From Apus apus (taxonomy: Eukaryota; Chordata; Aves; Apodiformes; Apodidae), in assembly GCF_020740795.1 (NCBI RefSeq), contig NC_067312.1:39888905-39952904 (forward strand): DNA of 64,000 nt. Reading direction: 5' to 3'. Shown piece after piece: positions 1 to 11,848 of the stretch. Below the pieces are notes generated by a model, which was not told the origin of the DNA, searched no databases, and saw only the letters and a program-made list of their open reading frames with translations. A program made the translations under genes and the position numbers. Numbering within the stretch: position 1 is the stretch's first letter; every line of letters begins with the position of its first letter.

Positions 1-1490
1 ACGCGCTTCCGCGGGAAAGGTGACTTTCTAAAACGTTGGGTGCTTTCTCTTTTTCTTCTTCACCTTTGATTACGTTCTTCATTTCACTGTCCTTGGTCAG
101 GTATGATATTATTGAATATCCGTAAGGAAGGAATTTAAATCAGTAATTTTCTTCACTTCTTTACCAGAGATTATATTTAAAAGGTTTTGCCTTTTCTTTT
201 CCCCTTTCTGTTCACCACTGCCACGCTTGCCTCATGAAGAGACAACCAGCTAGAAAACAACCAGCTTTGGTGCTCAAACCCGACCCCTCCCCGACGGCTG
301 GTGCGGAGCTGCGGCGGCACAGGGGGTCGGGTTCCTCTTGCACCCCAGCCCCAGCGCTGCTTCACCTGCCGGAACCCGCAGGGGAACGGCCACCCGTGCG
401 GCTGACCCACGGCATCAGCGTGCAGGGGTGGGCTGAAAAGAGCCTTTAAAAAAAAACAACACACAAAACACAACAACAATAACAACAAAAAACAACAGCC
501 AAACAAACAAAGAAAAGAAACCCAAACAAACAAGGGTCTTTCAACCCTTTATTTAGCCAGTACAAGCTGGACAAATAATTTTAACGCTGACACCTCCTAT
601 AGCATCTTGCTAATTGAGCTCTGGTATGTGCTTGCGTTGGGCAGGGTTTCTTTCAACTCTAGCGGCAGCAAAGAGATCAGGCTTCCAGTTTCTCGCTCAA
701 ATCTGCAGCCTACCCGCTATAACACAGTGCGTTTGGACAATAGATATGATTTGTTGCGCTGTTCATTGATTCCTACTAATGAGCAGGATTAAATCAACAC
801 AGCCGCTTAGCAGCACGTCTCTATGAGTACAGAGGCTGCTTTGACCGGTCCTTTGACTGTTTTCTACCAGCCGCATCGCGGCCAGTAACAAGAGTTGACC
901 GTAACGATTTGAAGAGAAGATCGTAGAATTTTTCTCATGTCTCTTGTTTTTGTGCTAGGCTTCGCGTAGCTTTTTAAAAATAATGAAAGGGGTGTTAAGA
1001 AATTACTTCAGAGGGCCTATATTTCCCGCTTACTTGTTCCCCGGGCGACCTTAATATCCCTTTCACAGGGGTGCTGGGAACGACTCGCCCCTGGGGAGAG
1101 GAGAAACCTCCCACGTTTTCCACCTCCCTGTGCCGCGGTGCCCTCCGCGCTTGCTGCGCCAAGACGGGCTGTGAGGGACCAAGGGGCAAAGAGGGAGGAA
1201 AGTGGATACAGAGGCTGCGACAGGGCTGGGGGAAGAGAAGGGGGACGAGGGAGCTTCCCTGCTTGAGCTGCTGTTCTCTGCCCTGTGTTTTAAAAGCGGG
1301 CCTGGTTCTCACATGGCGTTTCCTTAGGCTCCTGGCTCCACCTCGCCCTGGTAAGGAGGTGCGAGTGAAAAGGGAGCTGGGGAGCAGCAGCTTCTCCCTC
1401 CTTTTCCACCAGACGCCAAGTCCCCGAGACGCTGTCATGTGATAGCAAGAGAGCAGGAGCTGCGGGGGTCTCCTGACTCGGGCTTCATTA
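1..1490. other. 5' flank of FOXB2, no gene recognised
   Basis: This is mixed-composition DNA upstream of FOXB2. Open frames of up to 177 codons on either strand around 995-1528 have proline/arginine/serine-rich translations typical of chance frames in GC-rich DNA, and none resembles a protein family I know. The stretch 600-800 contains SOX-like (ACAAT) and OTX-like (GGATTA) words and may be regulatory, but this is only a visual impression. Confidence 0.5.
447..535. repeat. A/C-rich low-complexity tract
   Basis: The stretch is almost entirely A and C, built from irregular AACA, AAAC and CAAA units. It has no coding sense on either strand; the minus-strand frame across it is a run of Phe, Leu and Cys. 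It is probably a decayed simple repeat. Confidence 0.8.
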
Positions 1491-3150
1491 CAAAACCGCG
1501 TCGGATCTCGCAGCCCCGCCACATCCACGGCGCCGCCGCCCGCCTCGCTTCCTCTCCCCGCCGGCTCGGGGGCTCGCCTCCGCCGCCCGCCTCAAACTTT
1601 TAAGGGGACAAGGGACTGAGGGGTGAGAAGGGCATTTTTATTTCCTTCCTCCGCGTCTCTGCAGACGTCCGAGGTAATTTCATGCTCCCGAGCCCTCAGT
1701 GCGTGCCAAGCATCAACTCCAGCAGAGTGTGCCAGGCGGCAGCAGGGGATCCCGGGAGGCTCGGCAGCTTCCAAGAAGAAAGCGGGGACACCAGAGGAGG
1801 CCCGGACCTGCCCTAGCCCCGAGCCACCCGAGCCCCCACGGCCTGGCCAGCAGCTGCCTCGGCGGCAAGCGGCGGGTCGAGCGCGTCCCGCGGGGCGAAG
1901 CTGCCCGGGGGAGCCGTGCGTGAATCCCGCCGGCGGGCGGCGGGGCGGTGGAGTCGGCGGGCGGGCCGGGCGGCGCCGCACAGTATGTAGAGGCGGCGGC
2001 GGGGCAAGGCAGGCCATCCCCGGTCGTCTGAGCCAGCCCTGCACGGGGCACGGAGGAGCCCGGCGCGGAGCAGAGGGTCCTGCAGCCGCGGGAGGGCCGC
2101 GGCGCGGTGGCGGCGATGCCCAGGCCGGGGAAGAGCTCGTACAACGACCAGAAGCCGCCCTATTCCTACATTTCTCTGACGGCCATGGCTATCCAGCACT
2201 CGGCCGAGAAGATGCTGCCCCTGAGCGACATCTACAAGTTCATCATGGAGCGGTTTCCCTACTACCGGGAACACACGCAGCGCTGGCAGAACTCCCTCCG
2301 CCACAACCTTTCCTTCAACGACTGCTTCATCAAGATCCCGCGCCGCCCGGACCAGCCGGGCAAGGGGAGCTTCTGGGCGCTACACCCGGACTGCGGGGAC
2401 ATGTTTGAAAACGGCAGCTTCCTTCGCCGCCGCAAGCGCTTCAAGGTCCTGCGCCCCGAGCATCACTTGCCCGGCGGCAGCGGGCCGGGCGGCGGGGCGG
2501 GCGGCGGCGGCCCCGGCAAACCCCCGCCGCCCACCCCGCACATGGTGCACTACTTCCACCCGCCGCCGCCGCCGCCGCCGCCTCCCCCGGGCAAGGTGCC
2601 GGGGCTGGCGAGCTCCGAGGCCGCCGTGGCCGCCGCCGCAGCCGCCGCCGCCGTGGGACGGCTGCCGCAGTTCTCGCCCTACGGCAGCAGCCAGCCCTCG
2701 GGCTTCAAGCATCCCTTCGCCATCGAGAACATAATCGGCAGAGATTACAAGGGCGTGCTGCAGGCCGGCGGGCTGCCGCTGGCCTCGGTGATGCACCATC
2801 TGGGCTACCCGGTGCCCAGCCAGCTCAGCAGCGTGGTGAGCTCCGTCTGGCCGCACGTGGGGGTGATGGACTCCGTGGCCGGCGTGCCCGTGTCCCCCGA
2901 CTACGGACCCTTCGGAGTGCCCGTAAAAGCGCTCTGCCACCCTCAGGCACAGACCATGCCCGCAGTCCCGGTGCCCATCAAGCCAGCGCCGGCAATGCCC
3001 GCTGCCTCGGCCATTCCTGCTCTGACGGTCGCCGCCTCGCAGATCTGCCCCGCCGCCACCCCGGCTGCTGCTTCCCTGCTGGAACAGACCGCGAGCAACA
3101 CCCCCGAGGGCAAAGGCTCCCTCCACTCCGTCCTGGTGCACTCCTAAATG
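1490..3150 (+). promoter_or_regulatory. CpG island covering FOXB2 promoter and coding exon
   Basis: GC content and CpG frequency rise sharply at about 1490, stay high through the whole FOXB2 coding sequence, and fall after it. This is the usual appearance of developmental transcription-factor loci. I see no convincing TATA box between 1900 and 2115, so initiation is probably dispersed within the island. The boundaries are by eye; a CpG observed/expected calculation was not run. Confidence 0.7.
2116..3147 (+). CDS. FOXB2: Forkhead box protein B2 (intronless transcription factor)
   Basis: This is a single-exon gene for a sequence-specific nuclear DNA-binding protein of 343 residues. The forkhead (winged-helix) domain spans about residues 12-110: it opens with [16 protein letters not shown], has recognition helix [11 protein letters not shown] at 59-69, and ends in the basic wing [11 protein letters not shown]. 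The arm RPGKSSY, HSAEKM at 28-33 and DCGDMFENG match FOXB2 rather than FOXB1. Downstream are a Gly/Pro linker, HMVHYFH, ten prolines (149-158), eight alanines (172-179), and [13 protein letters not shown] from residue 201, which resembles a Groucho-binding eh1 motif. The conserved C-terminus is [10 protein letters not shown] chose ATG 2116 because FOXB proteins begin MPRPG; three extra upstream codons start at GTG 2107 and are not used. The start context has G at -3. The protein is shorter than the human one (about 430 residues from memory), mainly because the long His and Ala tracts are missing. FOXB factors are known from neural and hypothalamic development; the bird role is inferred. Confidence 0.96.
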   Translation: MPRPGKSSYNDQKPPYSYISLTAMAIQHSAEKMLPLSDIYKFIMERFPYYREHTQRWQNSLRHNLSFNDCFIKIPRRPDQPGKGSFWALHPDCGDMFENGSFLRRRKRFKVLRPEHHLPGGSGPGGGAGGGGPGKPPPPTPHMVHYFHPPPPPPPPPPGKVPGLASSEAAVAAAAAAAAVGRLPQFSPYGSSQPSGFKHPFAIENIIGRDYKGVLQAGGLPLASVMHHLGYPVPSQLSSVVSSVWPHVGVMDSVAGVPVSPDYGPFGVPVKALCHPQAQTMPAVPVPIKPAPAMPAASAIPALTVAASQICPAATPAAASLLEQTASNTPEGKGSLHSVLVHS

Positions 3151-5370
3151 GCAGAGAGGCCAGGGGAGAGAGGCCCCCAGGGGAGAGGATGCGGGGGCCC
3201 CAGGGCATGCGTGGGGCATGGAAACACGATCGATCTTTCATTACTATACCCCTGCTGGTGTCTGTGTGTGTATTGTGTACAATCAGATTATTTGAGAGCC
3301 AGGTCGCAGGTAAGAACTTTTATCGTCGTTCAATATCATTAGGGGTGGAGAGGTGATGTGAAAAGTCACCGCCGGGGCCAAAGGGGCTGTCTCGGAGGAA
3401 CGAGCAGGGACAAAACGTCTCCCTGACACCGTGACAGCCTGCAGTCTGCGGCCCGGGCCGAGCATCCCGGGTTCCCTACCGAACCCTGCTCCCGAGGCAG
3501 GAGCTCCTTCAGGGCTCGGTGGGATCAGGACTGCAGTCTTCCGGCGGCTGGGGAGGAGCAGAAAGGTAAGCCCCGCCAGGAACTCTGTTTCTCCGCCTAA
3601 CCCAAAGGTACGGGATACCTCTGTCCCATCGCCCTGTAGATCTTGCTCCGAAAGAGGTGGGCAAAACAGGTGGGTTACCTTGGACACTGGGCTAGCTGCG
3701 GGGCCTTAGGGCATGTAATGCTCACTGTTTAAAGAGTAAGCTGTAAATGGCTCGGTTAATTAGTGGGAATTTAAACCGCAACGGCACTAGCGGGGCCGTT
3801 AACTAAAGATTCTTCCTTCCCACACTTTTACACTCCATCCTAGTATTTTACATCGGATGGTAATACCTTAGGAAAGACAGAAGTGTGACCTGGTCCTTCC
3901 AGCTGTCAGTGAGTGTCCGAATTCCCTTGTTTCTCCTTAAAACAAAACCTGCACGGCGATTCGTAAGATTGTGCTTTTCACATCACCTTTCACCGCTCAC
4001 AGATCCTGCTATTTTGTATGTGTTGCTTGGCGTTTCTTCCATGTGAGTGTGAACACTAAAACCTGCTAGAAGGGGGGAGTGGAGGAAGGGGGAGGACGGG
4101 AGCCAACAGAAAAACTGTTAAGAATTATTGCGAAAAAGCACTTTACTGAAACAACTTTACAACAGACGACAGGTCTGTGTAAAGCAGAGGGATCGTAAGT
4201 CAGAGAGCGACGCAGTGGCTGATGAGTCCCGGCTGGTTTGTGAATGGTTGCTGCCATACCCTGTCTGCCCTGTTGTACACCAATGCTCATTAAAGTCCGT
4301 CTATTAATCTGCTTCTGCTGGTGCTGCTTTTAGAATACCCGCTTTTCACACCGGTTAAGAAACGCGTGCTGGTAGCCTAGCTTCGCACGCCTCCCTCCAC
4401 CCGAAAGGGCTACTAGACGTACCGAAAAGTTTTCTTGGAGGCAAAGTGAGGGGAGGAAACGGAAGAAATCCTCCTTACAGGTAAATCGCCTGCTGCTGCA
4501 GAGACGCTTGGGGTGGCCGCTGCTAGCAGCTCAAGGGCGAGGCGCCAGCGGTCGGGTTTGAGGAGAGGCCACCGGCTGGGATCCCGACCCCACGGAAGGC
4601 AGCTGGATTTTTGCCGCCGGTTTCAGCGGACGCTGTATCTCAGCCGCTCTCTGGGATTTGCCCGCCTCATGCCAGCGGACCTGCCGTGCCCAGTGATACC
4701 AGGTGGCTAGTCCCAACCCCTTGGGAAGGGCACCCAGTTTCAGGCTGGTCCTTCTCGGTGGACTTCCAGCCAGAAAAGCCTCCAGCCAGAAAAAACTGTA
4801 GCCTGTTCGGCCTCGGTCCAGAGTTTTCACCAAGCGTGTTGGTGGGTCTGTTCCTCCACTTGGAATTCAACTGGAACTGTTATATTCCAAAAGTATAACA
4901 TTCCCAGCGCTGAAAAAATACTAATAATGTCATGCTAGTGAAGCGCGGATTAAAGGCAATTGCCTGAAAAGTTTTGCAGCCAGATAAACAGAACAGTAAT
5001 CAGATATTCAAAATAAATGTAAAAAAAAAAAAAAAAAGCCTTCAATTTTACAGAGTGAGCCAAGTCATTATTTCTGCTGCTAAAAAAATATTGCTTGTAA
5101 AGAAAGCAGTCCCCCAAATAAATCCCAGATAGCACCAGTTCTATATAGCTCCATGTCTTAAAAATGTGTTCCACTGCTCTCGATGTAGCTGCTGCCTAGG
5201 GCTCCAAAGCATCTTAGGGAAGCAGAGCTTTCCCCTCACGTCGTTCTAAGGGGCAAGAGGAATGGCAAATCCTCAGCAGGAGAAGAGGTAATCCTCCTGG
5301 GAAGTATTTAGAAGATTCCGTACAGTTTTCCAGATTCTGGGTAGCCTTCTAAATTTTACTGGAGGAAAAC
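3148..5370. other. 3' flank of FOXB2, including probable 3' UTR
   Basis: No second gene is recognisable. The proximal part presumably holds the FOXB2 3' UTR, but I cannot place its polyadenylation site: the nearest candidates are an ATTAAA-like word near 4288 and AATAAA words near 5012 and 5117. Positions 3720-3860 hold AT-rich words including TTAATTAG and may be a conserved regulatory element. Open frames in the GC-rich parts look like chance. Confidence 0.45.
5021..5037 (+). repeat. A17 homopolymer preceded by AATAAA
   Basis: Seventeen consecutive A residues begin a few bases after an AATAAA word. This could be the tail of an old retroposed transcript or simply an A-rich microsatellite. 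No gene-like sequence is recognisable upstream, so I favour the second reading. Confidence 0.6.
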
Positions 5371-5800
5371 TTTCTTTGGCGTATGGAGGCTGCTTCGGGA
5401 AGCCTCGCACAGCGGCGCCGGGTGCAGCAGCGGGGCCCGCCGCCAGTCCCCCCACGGCTCCGGGCAGCGGCGGGCGGCGGCCGGGCAGCTGTCGCGACAG
5501 AGTCCGGCTCGTGTCGAGACAGGAGAAAGTGGCCGCAGCAGAGGTGGAGCTGAGGGTCCGATCCTCCCCCTGCTCCCCCGGGAGAGGCGGCGGGGCTGGT
5601 GACGGAGACAGGGGTTGCGGGGCAGGGTCTCGCAGTTTGGAGCAGAACTTTCTCGCCAGCGGCAGCTGAGAGCTCCGCTCAGGTCAGGCTGCGGGCCGCT
5701 CGCACCGAGAGGCTGGTGTAATTTCCAAGGCAGCTGCCTACATTTTGTATGACCAAAAGACGGGGCTCTACTTCGTAGCCCGCACAATGAAAACCGTAAA
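5370..5800. promoter_or_regulatory. Second GC-rich island, 2.2 kb downstream of FOXB2
   Basis: A sharply bounded CpG-dense block lies in otherwise AT-rich DNA. It is open in several frames on both strands (97 and 143 codons), but the products are Arg/Pro/Ala/Gly-rich and unlike any known protein. It is more likely an orphan CpG island, meaning a possible promoter of a noncoding transcript or a Polycomb-bound developmental element belonging to FOXB2. There is no direct evidence of transcription. Confidence 0.45.
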
Positions 5801-8800
5801 GGGTTAGTTACAACCGGATAATGTCAGACTAGTTAGAAGGAAAGGGAAGATTAACGAATTAAGAAACATTTTCTGCCTATTTTATACATTTTTTTCCTTA
5901 TTTTTCAGGACTCTGTCTCTAATTATAGCCTTCACAAGGTTTCACAAATTTTGTATCAGCAACCAATAATCTCAATACATAAACAAAACCAGTCCCAATG
6001 CTGCTTCAAAACACGATTGTACAAGACGTAGAGAAATGAAATTATCTTTCCTCCAAGCAGAAAAGTGTGTGTAAACCGGTGAAGAGTTTCATTTGTCAGC
6101 TTAAACAGGAAAACAACCTTGTGCCAGCTTGAAGATTTTGTCTGCCTGCTACACCAGCATGCCTTGTGCAGAAACCACTTGCTTTCAGATTAAAGCACAT
6201 ATGTGCTCTGCACAGAAAAGGCAGCTAGCTGAGTCTTTACCGAGTAGGTGCAGGCAGGATGCTTGTAAACAGAGCAAAAAGATGCAAGCAGGGTTAATCT
6301 TCATATCATTAGATTGCCAAAGGTAGTGAAGAAAAAGTTAGAGTCAGAAGAACGAAGACCTAAGAAAAGGCATTGGTCCCACCCCAGGATGCTTTTAATT
6401 TCTTGTGGCTAGCTGAAGCAGTGATTATTAGTTCTACCTATAGCAAGCTATTCTAACTGAGGCATCGCTTCAGGTCTTATGAGTCCGTATGGCATGCAAG
6501 TCCAGACAGTACGGCAAATGCAGTAAGACTTCTAGAGTTAATGTCTTTTTTCGTCTGAAATACGATAGCAGTGCTTCAGTGGAGATAACCCGACAGCGGT
6601 GATACCTGCTACAATGTAACTACTGGTGTTACAACTGAAATTCTGGGCTTCATTGCTTCAGTCCTGAGACCTCTCCAGTCAGAAATTTTTCTGTCAAATC
6701 TGCCTGAAATTCTTCTGCTGCTGCTTGTGCAATCAGATTTTCTCTTTTGCTGGAAGACTTCATCTTATATCACTATCCATAAAACCTATTTTAAGATATA
6801 GTCATCCCTGTAAGTACTCGAAATTTGCAATAGTCTCAGTGTTTTGAAAAGTGAAGTTCCACCTTTGCTTCTGGAGTTCTGCTGAACATATGGTTAGATA
6901 TGCTTTAGTTAGACAAACCAGGTATAAATTTACACATCTATTGCTAAATGGCAAAACTTACTTCCTACAGGCCCCTGTCCTTGACATGTGTAAGTATGTT
7001 ACTCATTTGTTTAAAGAATCAGTGGTCCTCCGTTCCTCATACAAAGTGGTCTCTAGCGCTGCTCATGTAGCAAAGCCTAATGGTTAGAGTTCTGAGAACC
7101 TCTAAAGGGAATCTAAGTTCAAGATCACTTCTGCTCGGAAGGATCCAAATTCACACCCATGTACCAAAACTGGTGAACCGTAAGAGAGCACATGGGGCAG
7201 AGTTATGCTTCATGGTGAAGTGATGCCACCACATAGCAACAACAAATGTGAGCTTCATGAAGTGGCATATAAAACCACAGGGAATGGGTGCTTTTCTACA
7301 AGGGCAGAGCACAATAGCCTTTGGAAAAAACACATAATGCATGAAGAGAGGGAAGGAAGGATAGGAATAAATGGCAAGTTTTCACACCAGAATAGCACAT
7401 AGTCTGGTGTTGTGTGTCCCTGTGATTCATAACTGGTTCATAAAAGGCAAATGGTGGACAGGGAACTGACAAATGTTAACTAATATTAAGTAATTCACAC
7501 TAATAAAAAGGAATACCTGACAAATTGGGAGTTGCCAAAGGATACCCACAATGAGTTACAGGATAATAACTTGAAAATGAAATCAATTGTTGATAAATGC
7601 AAACTGATATGCATGGGAAAAATAATTTTATACACATAATAATAGGTTCTGGGCTGAGGATTCTTGAGAAGTTATGGTAGATAGCTTTACAAAAATATTG
7701 GCTTGGTAGTCATTTGCTGTGAAAAAAGCAAAATTACTAGGAAAGAAACAGAGAGCACAGGAGAAAATGCCATGTCCGTGTTTAAATCCAAAGTAAACTG
7801 GAATGCATCAAGAAGCCCTGCGAGGTCCTCACACCTGAAAACTGGAAGTTTTCAAAATATTGAAACTGGAAGGCTAAAGAAAGAATCAGATGGAATAAAC
7901 AAAAATACACCTTCCATACATGTAGCAATTCAATACTCTAAGACTTCCAGCACAGAAAGCAAGGATATACAGAAATGTATGACACAAGCTTACAAATTCA
8001 TGAGAGACATGGAGAAGGTCACTATGGCACTCTTGCTTACTCTTTCTTTCAATACCAGAACCGGGAGTCATCAAAGAGGTTTAAAGCAAACAGCAGAAGT
8101 CCCCACAGGGACCAAAGATGCCCTGATTTTTAAGGCAGAGAGTAATCATAAAACAGTAATTTGAAAAAGTAAAAACAACTTGATATTCTTTATCAAATAA
8201 TCACTGCCCTTTGCTGTGAGAGGGTAGGGTTTTGGCTGAACACTGATGTTACCCAGGAAAAAAAATAAATTATTAGGCAAAGAGTTTTTTTTACTGGTAT
8301 AGGTTGCTAAATTTTACTTATTACTAGTCTTCAATATCCCAGTGTGGATCAGGTCTTCCTTTCATGGTGATCTGAATAATCTGAAGCTTACTCAACTATT
8401 AATTCTGGATAAAAGTGCAGAAAGAGAAGTGAAAAAATGTGTTTTCATGTACTGCTTGCACCATAGAACTGCTACTGGGAAATGATAATTTTCTGGGAAA
8501 AGCATAACAAAACTTAGTAATGTGATTGTAGTAGTTGGTTGTGTTTTACTAACATTGTTTTATGTAGGTTGTGTGATTTTAATTTATTCTCTCCTAAGGC
8601 TTGGAATAAGAGTTTTCTTAATCCTCATGTGATCTTTTACCTGTGGTTGGTATGAATTTGAACCATAACAGATCAATAAATATGCAAATCACTGTGATAC
8701 TTCAAATGCTTAATAAAATGTGTGGCTGTACCTAATAGGTGCTTATATCTTGTTTAACTGATTGTTACTGACTGTGTATCACAATCTTTCCTGTTACACG

Positions 8801-8839
8801 TGAGCTTGGAAGAAAATGCAATGCAGTACATTGCTGGCT

Positions 8840-8900
8840 GATATAAATATAAATAAACATAAACACAAACATGAATGCAAATATAAATACAAATATAAAA
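8840..8900. repeat. Degenerate ATAAAC/ATAAAT hexamer repeat
   Basis: About ten units of the form ATAAAY follow each other with substitutions (ATAAAT, ATAAAC, ACAAAC, ATGAAT and similar). It is a decayed microsatellite. The minus-strand open frames across it, Ile/Phe/Tyr-rich, are artefacts of the repeat. Confidence 0.75.
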
Positions 8901-11788
8901 TTTATAAAGCTGAATAGGACTGTTGGGATGAGACACAGAAAGTGAATCAATGTATTGCTTCTTCTTCAAGTATTTACAACAGAGATAAAGACAAAACCAG
9001 AAAAGGATTAATGTGATACATCTTCAAAATGAAGTTACACCAGTCACACGAGTGAAACAAGTAACAAGTAAACTGAGATCCTTACCAAGCTTCTGGGGTC
9101 AGTTTATAAGCTTTTCTATAAACTGCAAATGACCCAATCCATTAATCAATTACAGTGCTGAAAACAAACAAAAAACCCCCAACAAACAGGTTAATATATG
9201 GGATGAAAATTTGATTCAGAATGTGTATTGCTCCACACTTTACATTTCAATATAATCTCTGCTTTGAAAATGCACCTCTGTGTCATCAGTGTATTTCTGT
9301 CTCCAAACTGACAGGGAAATACAAGGGGAAAGTATATGGGAAATCATCAGCCTATTAGGCTGACTTTATTGTGAAAGACAAGGAGCTGTGAAGGAAAGAG
9401 TAACAAATACAAGCATAAAATGGCTTAAACATAACTTTACAGAGGAGGACTAGAACCTCACACAAGGGCAGACTATATACTGAAATAATGAAAAATTAGT
9501 TGACATGTAAGTTTAAGCATTTTAGGTCTTATAACAAAGATATTTGAGAAGGATTGCCAGATTGCAACTCAGAGAATTTTCTTTTCTAACAAGTGAGTAG
9601 AAAACTAATTGAATATGCAGGAATATGAATTCAGGCCAAGAAAGAAATGGAAAGTTCTCATGGATTCCTATTACCTTCAGCATACATGGTACTCTTATTC
9701 TCATCCTCACTTCTTCCTTGCATAGTACTTTTTTATTTACTTCAATGAGTTTTATTGCTTTCTGATTGTGTTTCCAGTTCCATGGTACCAAACTGAAAAA
9801 TATCTACCCTACAATCCATGTTCTCCCAGTTTGACAGTGAATTCCTCCTAAGTTCCCCTGGTGGAAGACATATTGCAATCAATTCCCTATTCTTTGTGAA
9901 GAAATACCAGCTTAGTAGATGTTATGCTATTTTTTCAGCTACAATTTCTTCAGTGGAGAAGAATTCTTACAGGGAAGTTAAGCCTGCCATCAACAGATTT
10001 AGTTTTCTTTATCATGCCTGAGAAGCATCACAAACACACAATCCTCCCAGTCAGGCATCAGAAAACTGCTGAACTCAACCACATTCCTCTAATTTGCTGA
10101 AAACTAAATTTGCCACCTGGAAGTGCTCACTATTCAGATGGCCATGAAGAAGAGTGGGACCATACTAGTGACAGTGATTTGCTGCCATCAGAGAGGCAAT
10201 TTATGACTATCAGCAGTTTGTTGGAAGTCCCAGAAGATGGGAGTGTGGATTTTATTTTATTTTATTGTATTTTTAATTCATGGTAGGAGAAGGCAGAAAG
10301 GGATTATTCACTACTGACAGCTAAGGGTGTATCTTTCCAGCATAAAAAAATTGGTGTAGAGGGCAGCTACAAGATCTCTACCAAGGTTTCATTTTTCTCC
10401 TAGGGGTGATTTGGCTCTTTTGAACAACAGGAAAGCTTTCATAGACCCTTTCAGTCAGATTTTTTTCATCCTGGTGTCAACAATTCCAATGGGATGGTCA
10501 TGTGCCTTTTCTTTAATTCAATGCATGAAAGCACCACATACTGTCACATGATTCAGTCAAGGAAAACAAAATATCTAGCACCTTTTAATCACTTGAGAAA
10601 GAAATAGTAAAGTCAAGAACCTGTACCCGTGCAGCCTGGAATGAAAACATTTCATTCTACATGTGGGAATATCCCAGTTGGCTGTGAGACACATTTTCTC
10701 ATTGATAAGCATTACCAAAAATATTACAGAGCCGGTAAACAGAATATGCTTTAAATTATTTCACTTTCCCTTCACTTACACTTTTCTATGCCAATGCTGC
10801 TGATGCTAAACCACCAAAAATTACGCTGAGAGTCTAGTGCAAGAATGCTGGAAATGTATGGAGGAAGTTTCCAAGATTTCCAATGCTTGATGAAATGTAA
10901 TACTTTAATCTCAAAATTTTGGAAGGTAATTTTCAAAGTTCTACATTATAGTTACAGATGACAGGGGAATTAGAATTGTGCATGAATCAGCCTATTAAAG
11001 GAGAAAGAAGTTTATGTGCAGACATAAATTTTTTACTCTTAAATATGAAAGGGATGTGCAATGGCTTTTACTCAATCCAGATTAACAAGGACACATTGAA
11101 GATGACAGAAAAATTAATCTTGTTTGCTGCTGCTGCTGTTTTTACTTTTAAAATTGCATTTATCTGAAAATTCCTCATTTAATATTGTATGAGGATACTA
11201 ACATTCAGGTGATAATTACTCCAGTAGCCACAGAAGGCTAAGAGGAAGGGTAGATTAACATGATTTCTATTAAAATCATTCTGTTGGAAATAATGAAAAG
11301 AAAGGATTAAGTTACTTTGAGACAATATAGCCAGGACATTCAGATACTTCTCTATGGTTTTCCTAACTTTTCAGTATTGTTGCTATGCTTATAGGAACAC
11401 TACTTTCTAGCTCATCAGGTCACATGATGAAAACACTGCAGGATCTCCATAGTGAAAGACATTGCCACAACAAATGAGTAGGTAACACATACACACACAT
11501 CAAAGCCATAGCATATCCATTTATTGGGAACTTGTAAGTCAGATGAGAAGTGAAGTAGTTTTTTTTTTTTTCAGTAAACAAATTCAGGAAATCAGGGGTC
11601 TAGTCAAGATCAAGTTTTTTTGTGGTAGGTGTTGAACAGGGATAGATATAGAAGAAAAAAAGGCACTACTGTCTTATTTTTCAGGTGGAGGACAGAAAGA
11701 AAAACTAACTTTGCTTCAGTAGCTGATAGCACAGACAGCAGCTGTCTCTAAACCTCACAAATACTGGTTCAAGACTCACTTGCAAGCT

Positions 11789-11848
11789 CTTCACTTCCCC
11801 TTTCCCTCCTCCTTTCCCTTTCCCTCTTCCTTTCCCTTTCCTTCCCTT
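11789..11848 (+). repeat. Pyrimidine tract (CCTTTCCCTTT)n
   Basis: About 60 bases are almost purely C and T, made of repeated CCTTTCCC and CCTTTCCT units. Such homopyrimidine tracts can adopt triplex structures. Nothing nearby suggests a specific role. Confidence 0.8.

Noticed and set aside
2107-2115. Three extra codons upstream of FOXB2 (GTG GCG GCG)
   Set aside because: The extension starts at GTG, and FOXB proteins begin MPRPG at ATG 2116.
995-2408. Long open frames on both strands around the FOXB2 promoter (177, 261, 163 codons)
   Set aside because: They overlap the CpG island, are Arg/Pro/Gly/Ala-rich and match no family; the 261-codon frame runs into FOXB2 in a different frame.
2380-3219. 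279-codon minus-strand frame opposite FOXB2
   Set aside because: A shadow of the GC-rich sense gene; the translation is low-complexity Gly/Arg/His.
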